From Bugula neritina (taxonomy: Eukaryota > Bryozoa > Gymnolaemata > Cheilostomatida > Bugulidae): DNA of 64,000 bases. Under the pieces are notes generated by a model, which saw only the letters and a list, made by a program, of their open reading frames with translations, was not told the DNA's origin and made no database searches. The translations under genes were made by a program, and so were the position numbers. Shown piece by piece: positions 1 through 12,700 of the stretch; the stretch's first letter is position 1, and every line of letters begins with the position of its first letter. The stretch is taken from the NCBI GenBank assembly GCA_964035545.1, contig OZ037768.1, forward strand, positions 9,539,241 through 9,603,240. Direction: 5' to 3'.

Positions 1-442
1 AAACTCCAGTATGTATTTCTGCCATCGTATGGCTTGGCTGCTCACATTTTTCACTGTCAAAAATAAGTTTTCTAGTAGCATTGTAAGGCAATTGTTGTAA
101 CTAGGGTGCATTTTTCAATAAAGACAAAGTTCAATGCTCACAAACTTATTAGTTTATCTTCTTTTCTATTGAATTGAATGAGGCTCGCTATAATTTTTAT
201 TTTGGAAATTGTCAAGTGTGTTTTATAATTGTGGCTAAGTTTAGTGTTGTATACTTTAAAAAATAAGCTGCTGGTTGTACAGTCTAAATAATGTGCAAAT
301 TTGCTATAAATTGTTTGTGTTTTCACATCATTTTTGGAGTGGAATGGAAAAAAATATGATAATAATTTGTCATTCTCAATTACTGTGATTGTAATTGTGC
401 AAAAGTTAAAGCAGATCAACTATTTCTATGTTAAGATATTAG
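1..442. other. Intron or upstream DNA before the first HRI exon seen
   Basis: No exon could be supported here. The N-terminal haem-binding region of an HRI kinase (about 150 residues in vertebrates) should lie upstream, in exons outside the window. The open frame that runs into 443 from the left lacks an ATG and looks like intron read-through. Confidence 0.5.
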
Positions 443-3400
443 CTGAAGATGATGTTCGGTGTGTCGCATTAATCACAACTCCACCAGTTGCTCCTCTGAT
501 GCGAGTTCCGTCAGATCCATTGAGCTCATTTTTCTCTTCCCGGTACTCCAGTGACTTCAATGAGATCAAATCGATTGGATCTGGAGGCTTTGGTTCTGTA
601 TACATGGTGAGAGTTAAAAATTGTGTTTTAATTTGTAATGTTATCAAAGTATTGGATTTGAAAAAGTAAAATACGTATGAAGTTGAAACAATTGCAGGTC
701 TTGAGAAACCTTAGATGGATTTTTCAAACTATATTTTATGTTCTTAGGAGCTCTGTGCGGGGTAGATGCGCGGTAATCTCGAGCTTTTCATGACCTGAAA
801 TGAGTTCTGATTTTCTTTAACTTTCTTTATTTTTCTAATGGTTAGGTGAAAAATAAGTTAGATGAGATGTTCTATGCTGTAAAAAAAGTTCGGCTAAAGC
901 AAATAAACCATGAGAAATGTAAGAAGTTGCTGAGAGAGGTTAAGGTGCTGGCCACGCTAAACCATTCCTCAATAGTGAGATATAACTCAGCATGGATGGA
1001 GCAGCAGCCAGGTATGTGTCAGCAGTACCAGGTTTGTGTCAGCAATACCCAGGTATGTGTCAGCGGTAGCCAGGTATGTGTCAGCAGTAGCCAGGTATGT
1101 GTGAGCCACTAGGTATGTGTCATCAGAAACCAGGTATGTATCAGCACTAGCCAGGTTTGTTTCAGCAGAACCCAGGTATGTGTTAGCAGTAGCTAGGTAT
1201 GTGTCAACAGAAACCAGGTATGTATCAGCGGTAGCCAGGTATGTGTCAGCAGTACCAGGTATGTATCAGCAGTAGCCAGGTTTGTATCAGCAGTACCAGG
1301 TATGTGTCAGCAGTGCCCAGGTATGTATCAGCAGTACCCAGGTATGTGTCAGCATCAACCAGGTATGTGTTGTTATATTATAACATTGTTACTTTGCAGG
1401 CTTTCAGAAAAGGCTATGAAAAGTTTTCAGAGAAAAGGCTAATGTTTTATGTATATACTGATTTCGCTCTCTCTGTCCGACTCAACTCGGTAACATGCTC
1501 TGTGCACAATAATTCATTATACTCCTGCATATTGGTAGTGATTGGAGTTGCCTGGTAGATTCTCTGTAGTTCTACCAGTTCCGTTTAGGTCATGTATTTT
1601 TAGATGATATGATTATTGAGAATATTTCCAATGATACTGAAGGCAGCTCTCTAGATGGCAGCACTTCCCACAATTCTAAGGTGGCTGGTAGTCCACCCAG
1701 TGAGCCATTTAAGGTAACACGTTTTCAGAGTACTTTTTGGCAAGAATTTGAAGGTTTCAGTAATTATATTGCAGGTTGAAATTATACTGGAAATGTTTTA
1801 GCTTTCAGGTTTGACCGCCTTGAATATAAACTATGATAAATGCGTTCAACTGTTGAAATTCTTTTTTCATCCAAACTGAATTGTTTGAAGTACCATTACT
1901 GTTGGCGTTCTGATGCTTTGCTGTAATTTGCAAGAAAAAGACTGTTTTAGTTGAGTATGAATTAGTGCTTCTAAAATATGGTCAAATAATTTAATGATAT
2001 ATAATTGATTTTCAAAAGAATTAGTCTCAATTCTAACTGTTATAAATTGCACATTTTGATTAGAAATATTCCTAAAATATGCAATAGTATCTTTTCAGAG
2101 CAATGAGACTGCTAAAAATTATAAGGTCTTGTTCAGTGATGGAACTCACATGTTGTATGTTTTGTAGAGCCAAAAGATAGTTTTATATATACAAATGGAG
2201 CTTTGTCACAGCAACCTTCATGATTGGCTGGCTAAGAGGAACAAGAAACTTCTCAGGAAGCATTCTCATCATGGTAATGTCTAGTCCTCCTGACCTTTCA
2301 CATTGCTTCCTGTGTTTTAGAACAAGTCTGATAAGAAATGATTGTTTATTTCAACATAATATAAGCATTTAAGTTAATGGAGTTTCAGGTCAAGTATCTT
2401 ATACTGTATAGCATAACACCAGCTTTTTCATCCTGCATAGTTAGATTATTCTACACATTATTGGTTATTCAGCTAGTTTTTACTAGATGTGAATTTAAAT
2501 AACATTTTTCAATCTTATCACTCAGTAAACATGCTGGCGTTGTCTATGGTGGGAAGGCAGCCTGTTCTATTTTTAATACATTTACTTTTTGTATTTACAT
2601 AAGTTATTAGTATACTTTGCTTTGGAATTACAATATCCGTGGAACTCGATGTTGTAGATGTGTTTGGGTTTGTGCAAGAATCGGAGAACATGCATCTCAC
2701 TCGGCAACTACTCAGTGGTTTAGATTATATCCATACTCAAGGCATTATACATAGAGATATTAAAGTGAGTTGTATTTCAGTGTATATATGACGTGTTAAT
2801 ATAAAGAGTAATCTTAGCCTATAATGGGTAGTCATGTCACCGAATCAAACATCACACAATTCACAACGCAGGGCAAAGGAAGAACACTGTTTCTATTCTA
2901 GTTATCCTTTTCAGCACATTCTTTTGTACTCAAACTATATACATATTTTCTAAAACTCTTATTATGGCATCCAGGGCTATATTTTATCTTTGAATAATAA
3001 TATTTTTTACAATTGCTTGTTTCCCCAATATTTAAATTTTGTGATTGTCTTTCATTTATTCTTAATAATTGAGGTGTACCAAGACCCTATTTAGCCCCAA
3101 TCCAGCTTCAACTGTTTATCCATAACCTTTTTCAGTTATGTCTAAATATAATCAGTTGCATATACTATGCAGATGATTCTTGAACGTTTTCACTCTACGG
3201 CTTTAGAATCTAAAATATCTTGATATAATATATCAAGATATTTTAGATTCTAAAGTAGTAGAGTGAAAATTATATTACTTCAGTTCAAAGTTGAAGCAAT
3301 ATAAGCAAAATGGCCCTTTACAGGTTTTACATCATCATTACTAACAGACCCATCTATTGCCCTTGAACTAAGTATAAAGTCTGCAGTTTTGAACAATCTG

Positions 3401-6400
3401 AAACTATTCAGTTTTGTTTATTAGCATTTCTTTAAACTAAATCAAGGAATAGCATTGGCTGCATATATGTAACAGCAGAACCCATTGGTCAGTAGAGAGA
3501 AATATTATTAGTAAAGTGAGATGAGTATAGTAGTAGTAAAAAAATAATGAAATTAAAATATTTGTTAATTGCCGGACTTTGTGAGGGCATAAACTAGTGG
3601 GAAGTTTAATGTAAATCATTTTTGTTTATAATTGCAAATTCGCCAAGCAATCTGTAGGCGTTATTATAATTCATTACCAGCTAGAAACTACAAAACTGCA
3701 TCAGAATAATTTCTGTTGGTCAAACAACCTAGTTTAATTTGTCTGTGTCAAATTCAAGAAGATTTTCTAAAACTAAGGTACTTGTGGGTATAATGCATGT
3801 TGATTAATCATTGTTGTTAAGGAGGGTTTTTCTCCTCCACCTAAGGGAAGCCTTTGCTATAATGATTTACCATGTTGTTACTGTTTCTCCGCAATTATTT
3901 AAGCATTATGGTGTTGTAATTTCATTTAGACAAGAAATATATTTATCGGTAGTCATGGTGCCCTAAAAATCGGTGACTTTGGTTTAGCTAGAGACGTGGT
4001 TGCTACACCCAGTCCGACTCTCATACAACACTCACCGGACTGGCACCCAGCAGGTACTGGGTTTAACTCCTTTGGTGCTTTTACTGTCAGTCCAGAGTAT
4101 GGTAGCATAAAAATAACATTGTTTCATATGGAGAGAATAAAAATGCATTTTTTTCTACAATTTTACTTAAATAGTTGAAGCATGTTTTTTTTTCAAAAGA
4201 TTGGGCTTTAAGCACTATATTCAAGCTATTTATTTCTGGTTTTATAATCTGCTCATATTTTACTATATCAAGTTTATTTAAAGACTATTTTATGTAAATT
4301 ATTTTGAGTAATTTTCAATAAACTTTGCTTCACTAAATAGCGAAACATTGATTTTGTCTTTATCTTTATGGCTAATGGCTTTAAAAATATGAATCGAGTT
4401 TTTTATATATTGGAAGTTGTCCTTCTTTTTCACGTAGTCGATTTTTACTTTGTAGAGTGTGAAGGTGGTGACTTGCTGTCTAAGGGTATTGGAACTAGTG
4501 TTTACTCATCTCCTGAACAGAAGAATCAAAGAACTTATGACTCCAAGGTAAGCGGAAGCTCTTACAGCATCCATACCTTCCTGAGTAAATGTTTTTCCAC
4601 CTTCAATATGTTGCTCTTTATAGAAAATGATTGTTTTGCACATAGAATGGTTCATTGATTATAAACTTAGATTTTAATAATTGGTTTTATTTAAGCACTT
4701 TTTTGTCAATTCGGTTTGAGAAGTGAATTAGGATTGTTTCACATTGATATGCATAGTGAGAAGGGCTTCATTATACATGTATACCTTACATAGTGTTTCT
4801 ACATACACTGTACACATATACTCTAAACAAGTGTTTCTCATACATGTTTGCCGTTGACTAATGTTTCTATAAACATGTGTATTTTAGACGGATATTTATA
4901 GTGCTGGTATAATTATCTTTGAGCTCTACTGTCCTTTTTTCACCGAATCGGAAAGATACAAAAGAATTGAAGAATTACGAAACAACAGTTCGGTCCCTGT
5001 GGAGTTATTGGCCCGATGGCCTGAACAGGTAGGTACCTAAACAGGCTAATCAAAAACCAACCATAAGATTACCACAGTGTGTTTTACCTGCTAGGTGGTG
5101 CCCAGTTATGTCAGCCATACGGCTTCTGATTCATGTTTTGCAGAGTACATGCCATTCTATTACATGTGACAATGTAGTAGCTGTGTATAGCTGTGTTACT
5201 GTGTAACTGTGTACCATGTAGCTGTGTAGCTACATGTGTAGCTGTGTACTATGTAGCTGTGTTACTGTGTAGCTGTGTACTATGTCGCTGTGTTACTGTG
5301 TAGCTGTGTACTATGTCGCTGTGTTACTGTGTAACTGTGTACTATGTAGCTGTGTTACTGTGTAACTGTGTACTATGTAGCTGTGTTACTGTGTAACTGT
5401 GTACTATGTAGCTGTGTTACTGTGTAACTGTGTACTATGTAGCTGTGTTACTGTGTAACTGCGTACTATGTAGCTGTGTTACTGTGTACTATGTAGCTGT
5501 GTAGATACATGTGTAGCTACATATGTAGCTGGTATAGTTCATCATGTCTGGCCAACTTGTAGATAAAGATGCTCTTACTCATGGTAGATGTGAAGCCAAT
5601 GTTGAGACCGAGTGCCAAGGAGCTGTTAAATAGTGACTTATACTTAGACAAAGACCAGGTATATTATCTTAGTGTTGTTATGCTCTCCAGTATACAAAGC
5701 TTTTCCCTACTTAGCTTAGGAAATCTCACAGCTGTTGCTAGGGAGTTATCTACCCTATTGCTGGCAAATTCATTTCAAACCAACGATCAATATGTTAGAA
5801 CAAATGTTTTGGTCATTTATTGTATTATTTGCACCTGATATGTTTTATGATCTGTAGTGAATTTTATTTGGTGTGTTGCTAAGTAGGTTAATAAAAATTA
5901 TTTTAACTATTTAATGAAGTGCATAACTGTATTAAGTATTTAGGCACGATATTAGCAGGCTGATAATTATTGCATGGGTTTCTGTTGATCTTTGAAGTTA
6001 TCTGCTCATATTTCAGATCATCTTGCATTTGGAGTCTCGAATTCAAGAACTGGAAACCAAGAACGAATTGCTGACACAAAATAATAAGATGCTGCAAGAA
6101 ACTATGCAGATGGAAGCCGGTGACTATCAACTCTTCCTTAGGTGGAAAAATAATAGCGAGAGTTCTTGATGTGGAAGAGTTATCGTTGCGGGAGGGTTCT
6201 TGATGTGGAAAATAGTGATTCTAGTTTACAATTATGTTGCTCAAAACCAAATCATAATGCAGTGTTAGACAAATTTTCTATACCTCATTTTGTGCAAACC
6301 CTAATTTCATAGATTAAAACCATAGTTTACTGTATTTAAATATACCATTTCTTATTAGTTTGTTTAATATCAGTATGAAAGGCTCAACTACCTGTTTTAT

Positions 6401-7931
6401 GCAAGATTGGTCTTGAGACAATCTCATTTTTTCTCCCGAAGTTTGTGCTTTTGTCACTAAAGCATGCTTTACTTTTAAATGTTCAGTTGTATCAAGTGTA
6501 CAATTCAATTTTGCTAATATGATGACTTGATTTATGAACAGCAATATATTATATCCAAGTCTTCCAAATATAACAGTTTATTGTAAGCATTTCTGAAAAA
6601 TATTTTACTGTGCTATCCTCAGCGAGGTTTTGTTAAGCTGTAACTCATATGCTTTTTTAACAGCGGTGAGGCATAAGTAATTTGTGAAATGAAATCAATC
6701 ATAAAGGTTGATAGTGTCTACTTCATATAATTTTTAATATAATAAATTTGCTGCTCAAACTTATGCTCTCAGTAATATTATTTGTTGGATCTTGTTACTA
6801 TTATTTACTAACAAAAACTACAATTCTCAAACTAGTATAAAGTAATTATTTTTATTGTAAGTTTAAACAATAGGAGAAATTAATATTGACATCAGTGCTT
6901 TTTTAGTCTATAAAGTAGAAATATTCTTAGCCAGTAGTTGTATATAGCAAGTACCATGTAACTCAAACCTGTAACTGGTTGACTAAAAAGCACTCTAGTG
7001 ATAAGGTTAAGGTGAACAGTGATAATGGCAATTAGGGCTCTATTTCTGAGAAGAGTGTCAATCTCAAGAATTAGCAGTTATTAGCAATTTAATATTATTT
7101 ATACGTACAACATATTATGTAGGTTATAATTTAAATTAAATCAAGTTTATTTACAGACAAATTTCAAACTTGTAGGTTATCATCCCTTGACGCTATATTA
7201 CTATGCTGTGTAGGACAACTCCCACATTTATAGTTGTTACTGCTATTACACAAGTGTCTCCTATGGCTACTGTCAGTGATCACATGACCTACAATGTTAA
7301 TAACCACACCGCAGCAGTAGCATCAAGATGCTAGCTACTGTTATACAGAACTGGGAACAGATTAGAAGGTTGATTGCAACTTGCATCCTGTAGAGGAAAA
7401 GAAACATACAACAAACCAACAGAAATCAACTTTAGTCAGATTATGTGAGTTAAGTACTTTGCTCAGCTTTTCTTTCTGCTTTTTTCATTTCAATTTTCAC
7501 TTTTAGTTTTAGCAAATTAAATATTTATATTCAATTTTTTAGTGATTTTATTTGTTTTTTTTGGTATTAGGTACTAGGTTTAATAATTTATTTTATTGTT
7601 ATACACTCAAAATGTAATCTTATCAGTTCTTGTTCATTAAAATACTTATAAACAAGGAATTTTAGCAAACTAAATAAAAACAGCATATTTATATTAGCTG
7701 TTTTTAGAAATACATATAAACTGCATGCCTTTTTATTTTAAATTTAGAGACCTAATGCTTACAAGTAGCATATTTTTAAGCATTCTAAATTTTAGAACTG
7801 TCATTGTGTCTGTTACCCTTTATCAAAATTTTTGTTCAGTTTGTAAGTAACCTCTTTACTAATTTTGTTTTAACAGCTCAGAGTTGAAGACTGAAATTTC
7901 TAAACTGCTAAAGAAACAGGCCTTGGTGTGA
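443..7931 (+). CDS. EIF2AK1: eIF2-alpha kinase 1 (HRI, haem-regulated inhibitor type), 5' end outside window
   Basis: Ser/Thr kinase that phosphorylates eIF2-alpha in the cytosol to lower translation under stress. Exons by phase: 443-606, 846-1011, 1604-1713, 2168-2273, 2658-2764, 3930-4053, 4456-4547, 4888-5028, 5563-5658, 6017-6141, 7877-7931; 427 residues in the window. Visible in order: SRYSSDFNEI followed by the glycine loop GSGGFGSV, lysine in FYAVKKV, LLREVKVL of helix C, a kinase insert of about 40 residues, HRDIKTRNIF, IGDFGLA, GTSVYSSPEQ, DIYSAG, RPSAKELL, then a C-terminal coiled coil. The SRY..F(N/E)E start and VKNKLD..(Y)AVKK match vertebrate HRI closely, which separates it from PERK and GCN2. 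The insert is much shorter than the roughly 130 residues of human HRI. The 443 acceptor has a poor pyrimidine tract and is approximate. The last exon is an inference from phase and coiled-coil continuity; the alternative is a stop at 6167-6169. Confidence 0.9.
1009..1370 (+). repeat. Minisatellite of about 18 units, each with a splice-donor consensus
   Basis: Units of 19-22 bp (mostly 20-21) begin with CAGGTATGT or CAGGTTTGT and continue TCAGCAGTA. The first unit is itself the exon-intron junction of HRI exon 846-1011: the exon ends CAG at 1011 and the intron starts GTATGT. The array fills over half of the 592-bp intron 1012-1603. Only the first donor leaves phase 1, needed by the acceptor before 1604. 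The donors that follow are shifted by 20 bases or more and would change the frame. Confidence 0.93.
3187..3269. repeat. Near-perfect palindrome (long hairpin) in an HRI intron
   Basis: Two arms of about 40 bp meet with almost no loop around 3228. The left arm begins TTTTCACTCTAC and the right arm ends GTAGAGTGAAAA, with about two mismatches near the outer third. It could be a tiny MITE, or an inverted duplication. No convincing target duplication is seen. Confidence 0.85.
4054..4101 (+). other. EIF2AK1: Optional 48-nt exon extension in the HRI activation segment
   Basis: The exon starting at 3930 has a donor at 4053 (CAG|GTACTG) and a second at 4101 (ATG|GTAGCA). Both leave phase 1 and join in frame to 4456. 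Using the second adds 16 residues (GTGFNSFG and on) between DFG and the T-loop. The sequence cannot tell which is used. Confidence 0.45.
5160..5525. repeat. Intronic minisatellite of about 31-bp units
   Basis: Tandem units built from ACTGTGTAACTGTG and TACTATGTAGCTGTGTT, themselves made of shorter TGTGTANCT pieces. The 5' part is more diverged, and several central copies are nearly identical. It lies in the HRI intron 5029-5562, starting about 130 bp after the donor. Confidence 0.9.
6142..6169 (+). other. EIF2AK1: Alternative HRI C-terminus by intron retention
   Basis: Without splicing at 6141, the frame continues after LFLR with WKNNSESS and stops at TGA 6167-6169. An AATAAA at 6741-6746 could end this short transcript. 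With splicing (AG|GTGGAA to the acceptor before 7877) the protein ends SELKTEISKLLKKQALV. Confidence 0.5.
6741..6746 (+). terminator. Possible poly(A) signal, short HRI transcript
   Basis: AATAAA about 570 bp after the 6169 stop. It would serve the read-through form only. The AATAAA at 9713 could serve the spliced form. Confidence 0.3.
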
Positions 7932-9712
7932 TTCATTGGATTGAAAGCTCTCCCTTGATCTGCTATTGTAACTGCTTGTTTAGAATTCCAAATATTTAAC
8001 CTATTCCCTTCAGTCCTCCCTATTCTCTATCTTCAACCCTACCTGCACTATCCTTTATGCAAAGGTAAAGTAATAACAGTTATTCTTAATCCTATCCATG
8101 AGAGTTTCTGTTGTCATGCTTTAAATGTGTAATACAACTCGTCATATTAGTTCTGTCTGTATGGGTTTGTCCTTTCTCCTGCCATTATGCATGATCCTCT
8201 TGGGTCTGAAGGGCTAACATGGTAGTACTGTTTATCTGTTATAAGCGTCTGTGCGTTTGACAATGTTTAATGTGCAAAAAATGTTTCTGTTTGTATGTGT
8301 AGTTACATTTGATCCTTACAGCAAATGGGTGGAAAAACATTTTGAATACAATTTAGTCTAGAGCAAACTTTGAATGACAATTTCAACAAATATTTTCACA
8401 GAAATTTTGCAACTGGTTTCAGGATTATTTAAAAAGTATTATGTCATGAGTCATCAATTACCAAAACTTTTAACATTTTTTTCTCTTTCCTATCCTGATA
8501 TTTACAATATTGGTATCTGGAGGTTTTGGTGTAGGTTGCCATAGTTTCTAATCCCCCTTGTATACAGTTACATAACATTAGTTCATTAAACTTATCCCTG
8601 CTTCTATTATAGCTATTACATTTACTGACTAGATAGAACCTTTTCATGAAGCCCTAAATTTAAGGAGTTGTAATGGATTATGTAACTGCTATAACTAATG
8701 AGCTTTTAATAAGTGCCAATATAATACAAACTCTATCCAACACACAGCTGCTTTCACACCTGAAAACTCTAGCTAGCAATTTTGACCAAATATATATATA
8801 ATTCTAAAAACTCTTTCCTTTTCAACATAGTAGAAAATATTTTACAAAAATATCTGGGTTTGGTAATTCAGCTACATCATATACAGGACCTAAATTGTTA
8901 TTTAGGTCCTGTCTATGCTGAGCACTTTACAGCCAATGTTAAACAGTGTAGTTTGGGTTCAAAATGATTAGACCTTAGTTCAATATTTCTAAATTTATGT
9001 TAATCCTTTTCTTCCACCTAGTTCTGCTAGTGGTATATGTTTACCTGTTTACCTGTCATACTAGACTACACTTTGCCACAAATCAACCCCCTATTCTTTA
9101 TTCCCTCCAAGTTTCTACAGTACAATAGATACTCTTTCTCGCCTAATTTATGTTATCCACTGTAACTCCTTGGCTCTGTGTTTCACTTAGTAGGCTATGT
9201 ATGCAGGTTTCTTTCCTGGCTCATCGGTTAGTAAGCTAAAATGTGCCATTTCTATTAATATTCATGTAAAATATTATATACGCATCTAATTACAAAACTA
9301 ATATATGGCGAAATCTTTTGTTTTGACACTAGCGTTATTTAGTAGACTAGCTGATAGCAGTGTAACTATTTCCATGAAGGTTGTGGTAAAGCATCTTGGC
9401 ATGTATAAAGTTTAATGTTTTATCACTCTGAAGACACACACACACCTTATGTATACCCTTTACCAACTGATAACTTAAGATCATGTTTTCCTATCTGGAT
9501 GATAAATATTGTCAATGTAAATAATGCTGCTGTAGTTTGGTCATATTAGCTACTTGTTGTACATCTGTTTATACAGTATTGACAAGAGATTTTATATTTA
9601 CATTTTTACTTACAAATTGATGAGCGATGATTTGTTACATGCTAACATTTCTCTGTTCTGCTGCACTGTTACAATAAGAAATACTGTTAATTTTTCTAAG
9701 ATATGCGTCTAG

Positions 9713-9718
9713 AATAAA
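9713..9718 (+). terminator. Possible poly(A) signal of the HRI transcript ending in exon 7877-7931
   Basis: AATAAA inside GAATAAAATG, about 1.8 kb downstream of the stop at 7929-7931. It is the first exact hexamer I found after that stop. Confidence 0.3.
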
Positions 9719-12700
9719 ATGTTTGTATCTCACACCTTCATTTCATTACCTGTATTGTTATAACTCTTCAAGAATTTAATAATATCTTAAATCTTATGCA
9801 ACTAACTCTTTGTACACACCTTTTCACTGCTTAGTTTTTGTTTCATTTGAGTGCCAACTTTTCATGTTGCAGATATTTTTTGGAATAGAAAACTGCATAA
9901 TAGCAAAATTTTCCACCATCTAACTTGAAATTAAGGAGTCAAATGTATCAAAGCTGTCAAGTAACAAATACATGCTTACAGCAGGACTAGTTGAAACAGA
10001 TAGCATTCTTCATTGGTATATTATCTTAACTTTTACTTCGTTGTAAGCCACATATTGGATTTTTACCGGTCATCAATAATTAATGACAAACTTGTTCTTG
10101 TACTCCATTTGTAAGTAATTTTGAGAAGAAGCTTATGGCAGTTATGACACTAGCATAGACTGCACATATCACATATAGCTACCTATCACTTCAAATCCAC
10201 TCTAATATGATAAAGTCTATAGTTCATGCACTCATAAAATCTGCCCACATCTAGACTATTCTGTGAAAAACATGGAGTTTTTGCTTTAGAAAATTGGTGG
10301 TATGTTAAATGACACACAACCGAGCACATTTCTATACAAGTGTTGCACAATAAGCTCTTCTTTTGCAAGTGAGTTCCTAAAGTTTAGCAAAAAAAGTCTG
10401 TCCTTTTTAAAATTGTCATGCACCTGAATCTCTTTGTCAATATGTTTTTATAGTTTGTGTTGATGGTTTCAATAGCCATGTTTTTTGAAAAAAAAATTTT
10501 AATATGGCCGGAGCTTTTTTCTCCATCTTAGTTTCTAATATTTCTACCATGGAGGGAACTCAAACTTTCAGTGTGCTGTCATTTACCACATGCCATTTTG
10601 GTCACCTAATTTAGTTTATGTTAGACTGGGGCTGTGGTCTGAAATAGTCTTGGCCTTTGAATTGTTTTGCATATAAATAGTATATGCAATTACAATTTCG
10701 CTTGAAATTCCTCTGCTGATGGTTTGAAAAATTTGCATAAGTCTAATGGTAACAACCATTAAAAACCAATGATGGTCACAGCCTATGGTTAGATTCTTCT
10801 TCATACCATATGCAGCCAGACAGGCTAATTTAAGTTTAGTAGAGCTATGAAGTCATGTGGAAGCTTTCTTTTTTGTCAATTTAAGGATCTCCTGGTATTA
10901 ACATTCTCAAGACTCTAAGATTTCTATGTACAGTTTGAACTGTGAGGTTATTGGAGCACAAACCTATGTCTCTGTATCAATTGCTGACAAGTTTGAGCTA
11001 GTCTTCCAGATTATGATATTTGTAGTTTGAAAGTTGCAAATAATTTTATGAACGTTATTAATATCCTTCAAAACAGTTTTTATTTGAAGATCGTTATATA
11101 AATAGCTAATATATTCCAGAAGAGTGAGCTAATACCAACTATGTTACCATCTATATAGATAAAAGTAGCTGTAGTGTGTAACATAATATACTCCACCGAC
11201 AGGAAATGGCTCTAAGGTTTATAGTATAGGACAGATCTGTTTTCTCTCTACATATTTACTGAAGACAATTGGTCTGGCTGTTATAGTTTGAGTTCACACA
11301 TCCTTATCACACTGTATGTGTTGGCTACCATTTCCATCCCATGTGTGTTGTTAGAAAAACAAATGTATGTTATGCGTTTACTTCACTGGCTTACTTGATC
11401 AAATTTTATCCCTACTACTTGTGCTTCATAACTCTCAAATACAACATAAAGTTTACAGTAGTTGTATAATAAATGTATGCACCATTCAATAACATGGGTA
11501 TGCATATTGTTAATTATTGAATGAGATTGGTGTTAGTAGATTTCCACAATTCTGGTACCTGGCGGCCATTTTGTGATATTCTGTATGATTTGTAACAGAG
11601 ACAGCCTGTATGTACGCAGACATTTACAAGCTTTAGGTGCAAAATTCAGCTCTAGGTTCTTTATTTGAAACAGTTGCTAAGATATGCTGCATTGATAGAT
11701 GTTACATCTGATCGGCAGCAGGAAAAGCAGGCTTTATCTTTCCTCTACATCACCTTCTTGTTTATCCCGTTTACAGGTAGCCCGGCCATATGATTCATAG
11801 ATTACTTCGGTACTTCCAAATTATTGCGATATCTTTGCATCTGCAGGTCAATTTATTATACTGCACAGTGCACAGCATAGCAAGACAATGGTTTAGGTAT
11901 ATTATCTAATATATGCACATAACTTATTAACTTGACATCCTCTATATATAGCATGTATAATTAAGCACCTATATCCCAATGTTTTACTCCCTTTATAGCT
12001 ATTTAATTACAGTTTCTTTGTTAGTATCACTCTCAATAAATCTCCAGCTCTACTGTCTATAATATGGCTACATCTCCACATCACGTGTTATTCTGCACAC
12101 ACATGCTATACAGTGTGTAAGCTGCAAGGTATTACGTATCAGGCAAGCAATATATTGAATAGCTAAGCAAAGGATTATAGGTTTACTAATGTCTATTTCT
12201 GTTGTGCAACTTCTGCAAGAGGTCTCGCTACTGTATAATACTTTAATTCTGCTGGTTTCTATTGTCTGTTAAGGTATTTCACTTTCAGCTTATGCTATTA
12301 GAACTCACTAGTGAATGATCACAAGGTAATATATTGCAGTTTAAATACCGCCACCATTACTAAAGATATCCTGAAATCTACATGAATGCATAATAAATAA
12401 TCTGACAATTTGTATGAATACCTCAGTAGGCAGAGTGCAGTATTTCTATACCACCGCCTGAAAAATATTCACTATTACAAACTGAAACTAAGTTAGCACT
12501 ATTAGTTTAGCTATTCTATACACCCCTGCATACTACTATTTGGGAACACAAGTGGGTGAATTCATGAATCATATCCATAGAATCATGATGGGTATGAGAA
12601 TATTTAACGAAATATGCATATTTGAAGCACTTGTGTATATTCAGCAAGAAGCTTTACTTCAAAAGTTATAATATCTATAAATAGCATTTGTGGAGTTATT

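Noticed and set aside
1241-1558. 105-codon frame over the donor array and beyond
   Set aside because: It is made of repeat units read in frame; the real exon begins at 1604 by phase and sequence.
443-7931. PERK or GCN2 as the kinase identity
   Set aside because: No transmembrane or HisRS-like region follows or precedes, and the N-lobe SRY..F..I and VKNKLD..YAVKK match HRI.
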